Positions 41,930 through 50,238 of a DNA stretch of 64,000 nt are shown here, piece after piece; the first letter of the stretch is position 1, and the number at the start of each line of letters is the position of its first letter. Position numbers and translations under genes: made by a program. Under the pieces are notes generated by a model, which saw only the letters and a program-made list of their open reading frames with translations, had not been told where the DNA came from and made no database searches. This stretch comes from Longitalea luteola (lineage in GTDB: Bacteria; Bacteroidota; Bacteroidia; Chitinophagales; Chitinophagaceae). The stretch lies in NCBI RefSeq assembly GCF_017356035.1, contig NZ_JAFIQX010000009.1, positions 1 to 64,000 of the forward strand, in the 5' to 3' direction.

Positions 41930-44311
41930 ATGAGTAAACGAATCATTAAAAAAGTAGCTGTACTGGGAAGTGGAGTTATGGGTTCCCGTATTGCTTGCCA
42001 CTTTGCAGGTATTGGGGTACAGGTGTTGTTATTAGACATGGTTCCGAAAGAAGCTGTTGAGAGTGATAACAAAGCCGCCCGCAATAAACTGGTAAACGAT
42101 GCCCTCCAGGCTGCGCTGAAAAGCAATCCTTCGCCTGTTTATACGAAGGATGTGGTGAAGAAGATCACTACCGGCAACTTTACTGATAATATGAAAGATA
42201 TCGCCGGCTATGACTGGATCATAGAAGTGGTTGTAGAACGGCTCGATATCAAACAACAGATATTTACCGAAGTAGAAAAGTACCGCACACCTGGCAGTCT
42301 CATTACTTCCAACACCTCAGGCATTCCAATTCACCTGATGGCCGAAGGCAGAAGCGAAGACTTCAGGAAACATTTCTGCGGCACTCACTTTTTCAACCCA
42401 CCGCGATATTTACGCTTACTTGAAATAATTCCCACACCACATACAGATCAAACGGTAGTTGATTTCTTAATGCAGTATGGTGACCTGTACCTGGGTAAGA
42501 CCACTGTGTTGTGTAAAGACACTCCGGCATTCATTGCCAACCGTATTGGTGTATATGGCATCATGGCCATCTTTGGCCTGGTGGAAAAAATGGGATTGAC
42601 GGTTGATGAAATAGATGCGTTGACCGGTCCCATCATTGGCCGGCCTAAATCAGCCACTTTCAGGACCGCAGATGTCGTAGGCATCGATACGCTGGTGAAA
42701 GTAGCCAAAGGCGTTTATGACAACTGTCCCAACGACGAGCACCGCGATACATTCGTTATACCCGCCTGGCTCGAAAAAATGGTAACCAATAACCAGTTGG
42801 GCGATAAAACTGGGCAGGGCTTCTTTGTAAAGAAAAAAGGAACCGGAGGCGAAAAGGAGATCTTTTCACTCGACCTGAAAACTTTTGAATATAAACCCCG
42901 TACCAAAGCAAAATTTGCCACGGTAGAAACGGCCAAACCGATCGATGATCTTGCAACAAGACTAAAGGCTTTATGTGCCGGCACCGATAAAGCCGGTGAG
43001 TTCTACCGCCAGTTCCATTACGGGCTGTTCTCCTATATCTCACACCGCATTCCTAAAATTTCAGACGAGCTCTACCGGGTCGACGACGCGATGATGGCCG
43101 GCTTTGGCTGGGAGATCGGCGCCTTCGAAAGCTGGGATGTATTAGGGGTGGAAAGCACCGTTCAAAAAATGAAAGCTGCCGGTTACTCAGTAGCTCCATG
43201 GATAACCGAAATGCTGGAAGCCGGCGTAAAAAGTTTTTACAAAGTTGAAAATGGCAAGCGGCTGTACTATGATGTTAACTCAAAGACGTATAGATCATTG
43301 CCGGGTGGTGATGCATTTATCGTGATGAAAAACTTTGAGAACCAGACCGTATGGAAAAACAGCGCCTGCCGGTTGTACCATTTGGGTGATGACGTGCTGG
43401 GCCTTGAGTGGAACACCAAGATGGGAAGCATAGGTGGCGAAGTGCTGGAAGCCATTCAACGATCAATTGCAAAAGCAGAAGAAAAATATAAGGGACTGGT
43501 CATTGCCAATGACAGCGCCAACTTCAGTGCCGGCGCCAATGTGGGCATGATCTTTATGCTGGCCATCGAGCAGGAATATGATGAGCTCGACATGGCTGTT
43601 CGCCTTTTTCAGAACACCATGATGCGGGCCCGTTATAGTTCCGTTCCGGTAGTGGTAGCGCCGCATGCGCTCACGCTGGGTGGCGCCTGTGAACTGAGCC
43701 TGCATTCCGATAAAATATGCGCAGCCGCCGAAACCTATATTGGTTTGGTTGAACTGGGGGTTGGACTGATACCCGGCGGTGGCGGCACCAAAGAATTTGT
43801 ATTACGCGCCGCAGATGAAATGCACGAAGACGAACCGGAAACCATCACCCTCAAGAACCGCTTTCTTACTATAGCAACAGCTAAAGTGGCTACTTCAGCA
43901 GCAGAAGGTTTCGAACTGGGCATCTTACGCAAAGGAAAAGATGAAGTGGTGCTGAACCAGGGCCGCCGGATCGCTGAAGCTAAAAAAAGCGTGATCGAAC
44001 TTTTCGACAGCGGTTATGTTACACCCATACAACGTAACGACATCAAAGTATTGGGCCGTTCGGCTTTGGGCGCTTTATATGCCGGCATCAATGGTATGTG
44101 GCGCGCAGGCTATGCAACCGATCACGATGTAGTGGTAGCCAAAAAACTGGCCTATGTAATGTGTGGCGGCGATCTAAGCGAACCTACTTTGGTTTCAGAA
44201 CAATATGTACTCGATCTTGAAAGGGAAGCCTTCTTATCTCTCTGTGGTGAAAAGAAGACCCTGGAAAGAATACAAAGTGTTTTAAAAGGCGGAAAGCCTG
44301 TCCGCAATTGA
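41930..44311 (+). CDS. 3-hydroxyacyl-CoA dehydrogenase / enoyl-CoA hydratase
   Basis: A 793-residue bifunctional beta-oxidation enzyme of the FadN type, with the dehydrogenase half first. The NAD motif VAVLGSGVMGSRIACHFAG is at residues 9-27, with the catalytic region CGTHFFNPPRYLRLLEIIP and the CoA region GIYGIMAIF-like. The C-terminal crotonase half (from about 480) has the oxyanion segments ANFSAGANVGMIF and APHALTLGGACELSLHSD and the catalytic Glu region LVELGVGLIPGGGGTKE. It oxidises fatty acyl-CoA in the cytosol. No thiolase or acyl-CoA dehydrogenase gene is adjacent. Confidence 0.94.
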   Translation: MSKRIIKKVAVLGSGVMGSRIACHFAGIGVQVLLLDMVPKEAVESDNKAARNKLVNDALQAALKSNPSPVYTKDVVKKITTGNFTDNMKDIAGYDWIIEVVVERLDIKQQIFTEVEKYRTPGSLITSNTSGIPIHLMAEGRSEDFRKHFCGTHFFNPPRYLRLLEIIPTPHTDQTVVDFLMQYGDLYLGKTTVLCKDTPAFIANRIGVYGIMAIFGLVEKMGLTVDEIDALTGPIIGRPKSATFRTADVVGIDTLVKVAKGVYDNCPNDEHRDTFVIPAWLEKMVTNNQLGDKTGQGFFVKKKGTGGEKEIFSLDLKTFEYKPRTKAKFATVETAKPIDDLATRLKALCAGTDKAGEFYRQFHYGLFSYISHRIPKISDELYRVDDAMMAGFGWEIGAFESWDVLGVESTVQKMKAAGYSVAPWITEMLEAGVKSFYKVENGKRLYYDVNSKTYRSLPGGDAFIVMKNFENQTVWKNSACRLYHLGDDVLGLEWNTKMGSIGGEVLEAIQRSIAKAEEKYKGLVIANDSANFSAGANVGMIFMLAIEQEYDELDMAVRLFQNTMMRARYSSVPVVVAPHALTLGGACELSLHSDKICAAAETYIGLVELGVGLIPGGGGTKEFVLRAADEMHEDEPETITLKNRFLTIATAKVATSAAEGFELGILRKGKDEVVLNQGRRIAEAKKSVIELFDSGYVTPIQRNDIKVLGRSALGALYAGINGMWRAGYATDHDVVVAKKLAYVMCGGDLSEPTLVSEQYVLDLEREAFLSLCGEKKTLERIQSVLKGGKPVRN

Positions 44312-44338
44312 TAACAAGGAGTCACATGAGAAAATAGG

Positions 44339-44366
44339 GGCGTAGCATTCCTGCTGCGCCTTTTTA
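44339..44366 (+). terminator. intrinsic terminator
   Basis: A stem GGCGTAGCA/TGCTGCGCC (one G-T wobble, loop of 4) is followed by TTTTTA. It lies 28 bases beyond the beta-oxidation gene. Confidence 0.85.
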
Positions 44367-44381
44367 TTTAAATTTATTCTT

Positions 44382-44437
44382 AGTTCTAAGTTTTAAGTTC
44401 AAAGTTTTAAGTTCAAAGTTTTAAGTTCTAAGTTGAC
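44382..44437 (+). repeat. 8-unit heptamer array AGTT[CT][TA]A
   Basis: Units AGTTCTA, AGTTTTA, AGTTCAA, AGTTTTA, AGTTCAA, AGTTTTA, AGTTCTA and AGTTGAC, without a slip. It lies just after the terminator, so it is probably not needed for termination of the upstream gene. Confidence 0.95.
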
Positions 44438-44506
44438 AGCGTTAACGATAATAAGTGAGGATAGTGGATAATTTGATATTTGAGTAATCAAGGTTGTCGA
44501 TTCACA

Positions 44507-44583
44507 ACTGACGATTGACGATTGACGATTGTCGACTGCCGATTGTCGATTGTCGATTGTCGATTGTTTATTGCCTTTTGATT
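44507..44583 (+). repeat. heptamer array A[CT]TG[AT]CG running to a start codon
   Basis: Eight regular units (ACTGACG, ATTGACG x2, ATTGTCG, ACTGCCG, ATTGTCG x3) are followed by decaying units ATTGTTT, ATTGCCT and TTTGATT that end 3 bases before the ATG of the metalloprotease gene. Its promoter and leader must therefore lie within the array. Confidence 0.93.
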
Positions 44584-44585
44584 GT

Positions 44586-45242
44586 ATGGGTGAAGCCGAA
44601 TTACATACGAACCAATTAGTGATCCACTCTGTATTCTTCTTTTACGGAGAAGCAGCCACGAAAGAACTGTCGTGGCAAATTGCCAATGATATTGAACAAC
44701 ACTGGAACGAACCGCAGGCCAGCATCCGGATCGGCAGCAACTGGTACAGGGTACTGTTCGACATTGACGGTATATACGAACCGGATCTTGATCCTGAAAA
44801 AGTCTGGTACAACGATAATCCCCGCTTTAATTTCTTTCGTATTGAAGAGTTTGCGCCCGGCGACGACATTTCTTTTGTAGATGGTATTGGCAGCAATACC
44901 GGTTACTTCAAACTGGCTAACGTCTTACAAACTTCTACCACCGCAGCCCATGAATATGGGCATACCCTTGGATTGATCCATCCCGAGAACCTCGACATCA
45001 GGGGGCAGTCAACACCCGGCATAATGTATCCCCGTGGTACAATAGTGGATCCGCCTTTTCAGTATGATCCGCATGCAGCGCCCGGTCCTGGTCATGGCGG
45101 CACGCTGAACCCGATCCACCGGCGGGTGTTACAAAGTGATGTGGAAGCCCTGAAACTGCATAAACTGTTTTTTACCAATGGAAAGGCGATAGTGGGAGAT
45201 TTTTCCAGCCTGTATCATGAGAAGCACAGACCCCGTACCTGA
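44586..45242 (+). CDS. zinc metalloprotease, metzincin type
   Basis: A 218-residue protein with the zinc motif HEYGHTLGLIH (HExxHxxGxxH) and a downstream Met-turn candidate in PGIMYPRG, which marks metzincins (M10-like). The start MGEAELHTNQLVIHSVFFFYG at 44586 lacks a signal peptide, so the protein may be cytosolic or exported unconventionally. The frame continues upstream only through repeat units. No inhibitor or T9SS tail is visible. The substrate is unknown. Confidence 0.83.
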   Translation: MGEAELHTNQLVIHSVFFFYGEAATKELSWQIANDIEQHWNEPQASIRIGSNWYRVLFDIDGIYEPDLDPEKVWYNDNPRFNFFRIEEFAPGDDISFVDGIGSNTGYFKLANVLQTSTTAAHEYGHTLGLIHPENLDIRGQSTPGIMYPRGTIVDPPFQYDPHAAPGPGHGGTLNPIHRRVLQSDVEALKLHKLFFTNGKAIVGDFSSLYHEKHRPRT

Positions 45243-45301
45243 TCAATATAAAAGGTTCGGCCGTTGGCCGTGACGAAAACTCCCGAGAGGCGATCTGCCA
45301 T

Positions 45302-46228
45302 TTATTTTTTGATCAGGTCATCGAGCGCCACATCGAGTGTTGGAAACTGGAACTGGAAGCCACTGTTACTGATCTTTTCAGCACTCACTTTCGTACTTTT
45401 CAATAGTTCAATACTTACTTCCCCGATCATCATTTTCAAAACAAAAGAAGGAACATAAATGGGAATATAAAAGCTGCCTTTCATTTTGCGGGCCAGTGTA
45501 AGCATTAGTTGTTTGTTGGTTACGGGATTGGGTGCAACCGAATTGTACTCCCCGTGCTTCCGCTCATCGGTCATAACATATAACATTAAGCGGCAAAGGT
45601 CATCGATATGGATCCAGCTCACCACCTGGTCGCCGCTGCCAAAGATGGGGGCAATGCCGGCTTTTACGGGCTTTTTCAATTCGGTGAGGGCGCCACCCTC
45701 ATTGCTTAAGACCATACCGCAACGGAAGATCACCAGGCGTTTGTTCAGGGCTGTTACCGGTTTAATGGCATTTTCCCATTTAACACAGGTGTCGCCCAAA
45801 AATCCTTCATCGGCCGGGTCACCTTCCCGAAAGAAAGACTGGCCGGGAGCTCTGTTCTTATCATCGCCATACCAGCCAATGCCAGCCATACTGATCACGG
45901 CTTTTACTTTGTTGGGATTCTCCTGTAAAGCTTTTACCAGTAAGCCGGCGCTTTGTACGCGGCTGTCTACGATCTCGGCCTTACGTTTTTTTGACCAGCG
46001 TTTATCGGCCACACCGGCGCCGGCGAGGTTAATGATATAATCGGCTTTTTGCAAGGCATCGAGATCAATGGTTTGTTTGGCGGGATCCCAGGCTGCATAG
46101 GAAACAGCCCCTGTGCCTGTCCGGTGGTGGCGGCTGAGTATTATTACCTGATGTTGTTTATTGGTTAAGAACCTGGTCAGGGATTTACCTATGGTACCGG
46201 TGCCACCGGTGATCAAAATGGTTGCCAT
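45302..46228 (-). CDS. TIGR01777 family epimerase (SDR39U1-like)
   Basis: A 308-residue atypical short-chain dehydrogenase. The NAD(P) motif ITGGTGTIGKSL is at residues 5-16, with YIINLAGAGVADKRWS, the family's conserved INLAG...RW block, near 86-101. The C-terminal DUF1731 domain is present (FVLKMMIGEVSIELLKSTKVSAEKI). The reaction is unknown for most members. It is monocistronic and has a perfect -7 box whose transcript would start at or next to the ATG. Confidence 0.92.
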   Translation of the reverse strand: MATILITGGTGTIGKSLTRFLTNKQHQVIILSRHHRTGTGAVSYAAWDPAKQTIDLDALQKADYIINLAGAGVADKRWSKKRKAEIVDSRVQSAGLLVKALQENPNKVKAVISMAGIGWYGDDKNRAPGQSFFREGDPADEGFLGDTCVKWENAIKPVTALNKRLVIFRCGMVLSNEGGALTELKKPVKAGIAPIFGSGDQVVSWIHIDDLCRLMLYVMTDERKHGEYNSVAPNPVTNKQLMLTLARKMKGSFYIPIYVPSFVLKMMIGEVSIELLKSTKVSAEKISNSGFQFQFPTLDVALDDLIKK

Positions 46229-46232
46229 GGCG

Positions 46233-46240
46233 CAAAGTTA
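46233..46240 (-). promoter_or_regulatory. -7 promoter box of the epimerase gene
   Basis: TAACTTTG on the minus strand, 4 bases before the start codon, in the context TTTGCGCC-ATG, which is identical to the glyA promoter-start junction. A leaderless or near-leaderless transcript is likely. Confidence 0.65.
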
Positions 46241-46246
46241 GGGTTT

Positions 46247-46350
46247 GTTACCGGTTTCCGGTTGCCGGTTACCAGGCTGAAGGCTGAAGGCGCAAGGCTG
46301 AAAGCTGAAGGCTGAGGGCTGAAGGCGCAAGGCTGAAAGCTGAAGGCTGA
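46247..46350 (+). repeat. GGTTACC words followed by 11-unit heptamer array AGGCTGA
   Basis: GGTTTCC, GGTTGCC and GGTTACC are followed at 46274 by eleven units of [AG][GA]GC[TG][GC]A: AGGCTGA, AGGCTGA, AGGCGCA, AGGCTGA, AAGCTGA, AGGCTGA, GGGCTGA, AGGCGCA, AGGCTGA, AAGCTGA, AGGCTGA. A five-unit block (cGCA, cTGA, AAG, AGG) is repeated within it, pointing to duplication of several units at once. It lies in the 377-base gap between ftsZ and the epimerase gene. Confidence 0.95.
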
Positions 46351-46402
46351 AGGCAATCACTGCTATTTAAAGCAGCACACACACTTTATGAAAGGCAAGT
46401 GT

Positions 46403-46440
46403 TCAGCTTTTAGCGTTTAGCGTTAAGCGGTTTTGGCGTT
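46403..46440 (+). repeat. degenerate GTTTAGC words
   Basis: Words TTTTAGC, GTTTAGC and GTTAAGC, then a looser GGTTTTGGCGTTCGGCC. It is the inverse of the array at 10310. Confidence 0.6.
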
Positions 46441-46446
46441 CGGCCT

Positions 46447-46476
46447 AAAACAAATCCCCCCGATTAGTCGGGGGGA
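46447..46476 (-). terminator. intrinsic terminator of the dcw cluster
   Basis: The arms TCCCCCCGA and TCGGGGGGA (46455-46476) are perfect, with loop TTAG. On the minus strand ATTTGTTTTAG follows. It lies 130 bases beyond the ftsZ stop codon and closely resembles the dnaA terminator. Confidence 0.85.
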
Positions 46477-46605
46477 TTACAACTAAAAACAACAATCGCT
46501 GTGTTAAAACAATCGATTTAAAACCCGGTACCCCTGTTCAATGAACCTTTACTCTCAATACAAACAGGTAGGACCTGGGCGGGACAGGATACTAAACAAC
46601 TATTA

Positions 46606-48471
46606 TTAATCTGGTTTCTTTCCGTCTAAAAATGTGTTTAGCGTAGAGATCTGGCCATTATTATTTTCGTCGGCTTTTACCTCATACTTGCTGTAAAAGT
46701 TCTCTACGCTTGAAATGGTGTTATACAGTTCCAAATTGCGGCGGATGTATGCCGGCACAGTTTCAAACTCGTTGTTAGGGTCAGCTCCGTTAATATTGAA
46801 CGAAAGGTTGCGCAATTTCTGTATTCGTTCAGCTGCACGGCGTTTTTGTTCTTCTGCTTCGTCTAGCATTGCCAGGTCCTCAGCAGAAATATGGCCGCTA
46901 CTAACAGGGGGTTGAGAATGGTAGGCCCCAGGCGCATCCGCCGCTGGAATATCATCTTTGAATACCAGGTGCAGTTCATTGGAAGGATCATCTTCCTGGA
47001 TTGGGTTTGCACTGGTATTTCTGACAGGTTCCTTCACAGGGGTGTGTTCTGGTTTGGATTCCTCTTTTTTTGGTTCTGCATAAATATTGGAGGGCTTGGC
47101 CAAGTATCCTCCGGATGCTGCAGACACCGAAGAATTATGTTGCGCCTTTTGGGGCTGTTGCTGTTGTTGCTGCTGCTTCATGGCAGAAGCAGAATTCTCA
47201 CCGGGGTTGGATGGTTGCGAAAGTACCCATTCAATTTTTCCCGGCGTGCCATTTTTATCCACGGTATTGTCCACAGGAGATTTACCAGTTTCCTCCTTCG
47301 TATAAAACTCCATGCTAACCGGCGGTGTGTCGGCGTCTACCAGCTTGGGCGCCAGTTCGGGTTTTATGACAGGCTCAACGGTTTCCTCTTTCTTTTCAAC
47401 AACCGGCTGCTCATTTTTAGGCTTCTCCTGTTGCTGCGTCAATGACAAAAGGATCTTCTCGTCTTTCTTCGGTTCAACCTTTTTGGCTTCCTTTTTAAAA
47501 GGGTCTTTATGTTCAAAGCCGGTGGCAATAAGGGTGATACCCAGCTTATCGCCCAGGGACTCATCGTAGCCCATACCGAGAATGACATCGGTACCTTCCC
47601 CGGCCTGGTTCAATAAATAGTTTTGAATGATCTCTACTTCATCCATCGTGAACTCATGATCGCCTTCGGCTGAATTGATATTGATAAGGATCCATTTCGC
47701 GCCACGGATATCATTATCGTTCAGCAATGGTGAATTCAATGCTTCTTCAATAGTACGCAATGCACGGTCTTCGCCGCTGCAGGCCGCACTACCCAGGATG
47801 GCTACACCACCGTTACGCATTACGGTGCATACATCGGCAAAGTCAACGTTGATCTGGCCGGTACTGTTAATTACATCGGTAATACATTTGGCAGCGGTGG
47901 CCAACACATTATCTGCTTTGGCAAACGCTTCTTTCATTTTCAGGTTGCCGAACTGGTGACGCAGCTTATCGTTGCTGATCACCAGCAATGTATCAACAGA
48001 TTGTTTTAATTCCTTGATACCATACTCCGCCTGCAATTGCCGTTTCTTTCCCTCATATGAAAAAGGTGTAGTGACTATTCCAACAGTAAGTATGTCGAGC
48101 TCTTTACAGATCTTGGCGATTATGGGCGCGCCACCTGTTCCGGTACCACCACCCATACCGGCAGTAATAAACGCCATCTTGGTATTTACTTCCAGAATGC
48201 GCTTGATCTCTTCCAGGCTTTCTACTGTAGCCTGTTTACCGATCTCAGGGTTTGCGCCGGCTCCCAATCCCTGCGTGAGATGGGGACCCAACTGCACTTT
48301 ATTAGGTACGTTGCTTTGCGAAATAGCCTGTGCATCGGTATTAGCGATAATAAAATTTACACCTTCAATATTCTGACTGTACATGTGGTTAACCGCATTG
48401 CTACCGCCACCACCTACACCAATCACTTTGATGATGGATGATTTTTCCTTTGGCAAATCAAAATGAATCAT
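46606..48471 (-). CDS. ftsZ: cell division protein FtsZ
   Basis: The 621-residue tubulin-like GTPase that forms the Z-ring. The GTP loop GGGTGTGGAP is at 107-116, with the T7 synergy loop region NVDFADVCTVM. The globular domain ends near 330, followed by a linker of about 240 residues rich in Lys, Glu, Pro and with a run of seven or so Gln. The conserved FtsA-binding peptide appears as ETVPAYIRRNLEL near 570-582, but 39 further residues follow it. Both length and tail exceed the Escherichia coli protein (383). Last gene of the cluster. Confidence 0.97.
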   Translation of the reverse strand: MIHFDLPKEKSSIIKVIGVGGGGSNAVNHMYSQNIEGVNFIIANTDAQAISQSNVPNKVQLGPHLTQGLGAGANPEIGKQATVESLEEIKRILEVNTKMAFITAGMGGGTGTGGAPIIAKICKELDILTVGIVTTPFSYEGKKRQLQAEYGIKELKQSVDTLLVISNDKLRHQFGNLKMKEAFAKADNVLATAAKCITDVINSTGQINVDFADVCTVMRNGGVAILGSAACSGEDRALRTIEEALNSPLLNDNDIRGAKWILININSAEGDHEFTMDEVEIIQNYLLNQAGEGTDVILGMGYDESLGDKLGITLIATGFEHKDPFKKEAKKVEPKKDEKILLSLTQQQEKPKNEQPVVEKKEETVEPVIKPELAPKLVDADTPPVSMEFYTKEETGKSPVDNTVDKNGTPGKIEWVLSQPSNPGENSASAMKQQQQQQQPQKAQHNSSVSAASGGYLAKPSNIYAEPKKEESKPEHTPVKEPVRNTSANPIQEDDPSNELHLVFKDDIPAADAPGAYHSQPPVSSGHISAEDLAMLDEAEEQKRRAAERIQKLRNLSFNINGADPNNEFETVPAYIRRNLELYNTISSVENFYSKYEVKADENNNGQISTLNTFLDGKKPD

Positions 48472-48681
48472 AGCTTACTGTTTAACAGCCCCACCAGCCT
48501 ACCCTCACTCGCTGCTGAGACCAGATTAAGAATAACGGGTTAGTTTTCAATTTGCATTGCAATGCCTCGTGTTGCGCGCGCAACCGGACAATGCCATGCT
48601 GGTTCTTTTCATATTCCCCGGATTTTCTTTTTCAAAAGGTTGAATGTACGTGGTCTGTTATCAATTCCTGTTACTTGTTAC

Positions 48682-48722
48682 TTAATTGTTGGCCTTGAGC
48701 CTTATGCCTTCAGCCTTGTGCC
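48682..48722 (+). repeat. heptamer array [GAT]GCCTT[GACT], 5 units
   Basis: Units GGCCTTG, AGCCTTA, TGCCTTC, AGCCTTG and TGCCTTT end at the ftsA stop codon (48724-48726 region). Lies in the ftsZ-ftsA gap inside the dcw operon. Confidence 0.88.
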
Positions 48723-48723
48723 T

Positions 48724-50100
48724 TTATAATGCGTGATCCTCTTCTTCTTTGAACAATTCGATAATCCCATCCTTGAACTTGCCCCAGAAATCTTTAATGC
48801 CCTTACGGTTCCTTACTTTTCCGGCATGCAGTTCATCATCATCGATAAACTCTTCTTCCACCAGCGCTGTCTTGCGCAGATTGTCGGGGATCTCTATTTT
48901 CCGGAACTGGTTCTCGAACTGCTTGCGATGATTTTCATAATCGCTGTAGCCTTTCAAAATAAGACCGATACAGGTTGAATAAGTTGGGCGGGCCAGCTCT
49001 TCAATGTGACCGGCAGCCAGGTGCTCGGTGGGAAAACCAATGCGCGCATTCAGTCCGGTAACATATTCTGTTAACTGGATCAGGTGTTTCAATTGAGAAC
49101 CACCACCGGTCAATACGATTCCGCCATTGAGCATGCGGCTGTCCAGACCCACCTGCTTCAGGTGATAGGTAACAAAATCCATGATCTCGCTCATGCGGGC
49201 CTGGATGATGTTGGCCAGGTTCTTCACACTGATCTCTTTTGCCGGCATCCCACGCAAACCCGGAATGGTAATGAAGGCATTGCTGCGCGCTTCATTGGCC
49301 AGGGCGCTGCCAAACTGCACTTTCATTTGTTCAGCCTGGGTCTTCAATACACCCAAACCGGTTTTGATATCATTGGTGATATTCTCGCCACCAAAAGGAA
49401 TAACCGCTGTATGTTTCAGAATACCTTCATAGAAAACGGCCAGGTCGGTTGTACCACCACCTATATCTACAATCGCTACGCCTGCTTCCAGATCTTCAGT
49501 GCCCATTACAGCTGCTGCAGATGCCAGCGGTTGCAACACCAGGTCCTTTGTCTTTAAACCACTTTTCTCTACTGCGCGGTTGATATTGCGAATGGCATTC
49601 TTGTCTCCGGTGATGATGTGGAAATTAGCACCAATTTTCACGCCACCATAGCCAATTGGGTTAGGAATATTTTGAAAATTATCAACTGTAAACTCCTGGG
49701 GTATTACATCGATGATCTGATCACCTGCCGGAATGTAGGTTTTATACTGATCAGAGATCAGCTGATCGATCTCGCGCTGTGATATTTCATCATCGGTTTG
49801 CTGACGAACGATATCACCACGGGTTTGCAGGCTTTTTATATGATGTCCTGCAATACCAACATATACTTCATTTATTTCCAGACCGGGGTTTGAAGCGTAA
49901 CAGTTTTCAAGCGCCATGCTAATGGCCTTGATGGTTTCGTCGATATTAAGCACCTGTCCGTGCTTAACACCGTTGGAGTTCGCCCGGCCAAAACCGATGA
50001 TCTCCAGTTTGCCGAACTCGTTCTTTCGGCCGGCAATCGCGGCAATTTTTGTCGTACCGATATCCAGTCCGACAATAATGGGTTGTTGTTCGTGTTGCAT
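48724..50100 (-). CDS. ftsA: cell division protein FtsA
   Basis: A 458-residue actin-like protein that anchors FtsZ filaments to the membrane. The phosphate-1 loop VGLDIGTTKIAAIAG is at residues 9-23, followed by the 1C insert domain (EINEVYVGIAGHHIKSLQTRG), phosphate-2 VDIGGGTTDLAVF and adenosine motif IVLTGGGSQL. The C-terminal amphipathic helix FWGKFKDGIIELFKEEED is the membrane target. It follows ftsQ by 138 bases that contain an octamer array. Confidence 0.96.
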   Translation of the reverse strand: MQHEQQPIIVGLDIGTTKIAAIAGRKNEFGKLEIIGFGRANSNGVKHGQVLNIDETIKAISMALENCYASNPGLEINEVYVGIAGHHIKSLQTRGDIVRQQTDDEISQREIDQLISDQYKTYIPAGDQIIDVIPQEFTVDNFQNIPNPIGYGGVKIGANFHIITGDKNAIRNINRAVEKSGLKTKDLVLQPLASAAAVMGTEDLEAGVAIVDIGGGTTDLAVFYEGILKHTAVIPFGGENITNDIKTGLGVLKTQAEQMKVQFGSALANEARSNAFITIPGLRGMPAKEISVKNLANIIQARMSEIMDFVTYHLKQVGLDSRMLNGGIVLTGGGSQLKHLIQLTEYVTGLNARIGFPTEHLAAGHIEELARPTYSTCIGLILKGYSDYENHRKQFENQFRKIEIPDNLRKTALVEEEFIDDDELHAGKVRNRKGIKDFWGKFKDGIIELFKEEEDHAL

Positions 50101-50140
50101 ACTTATCCTGTTTTTAGTTGTTGTATAGGGATGTCGTTGA

Positions 50141-50172
50141 CCAGTTTACCAGTTAACGAGTTAACCAGTTAA
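50141..50172 (+). repeat. octamer array C[CG]AGTT[TA]A, 4 units
   Basis: Units CCAGTTTA, CCAGTTAA, CGAGTTAA and CCAGTTAA in the ftsQ-ftsA gap. It sits within a presumed single transcript. Confidence 0.88.
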
Positions 50173-50238
50173 CTCTTTCAATCTCCTAACCCGTCACGCT
50201 CTTTATTATCTTTCTAATACTTATTAATTATAACATAC

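Noticed and set aside
46891-47445. 184-codon frame opposite ftsZ
   Set aside because: It lies antisense to the low-complexity linker of ftsZ. The repeats and leucine runs reflect the Gln/Glu/Lys codons of the true gene.
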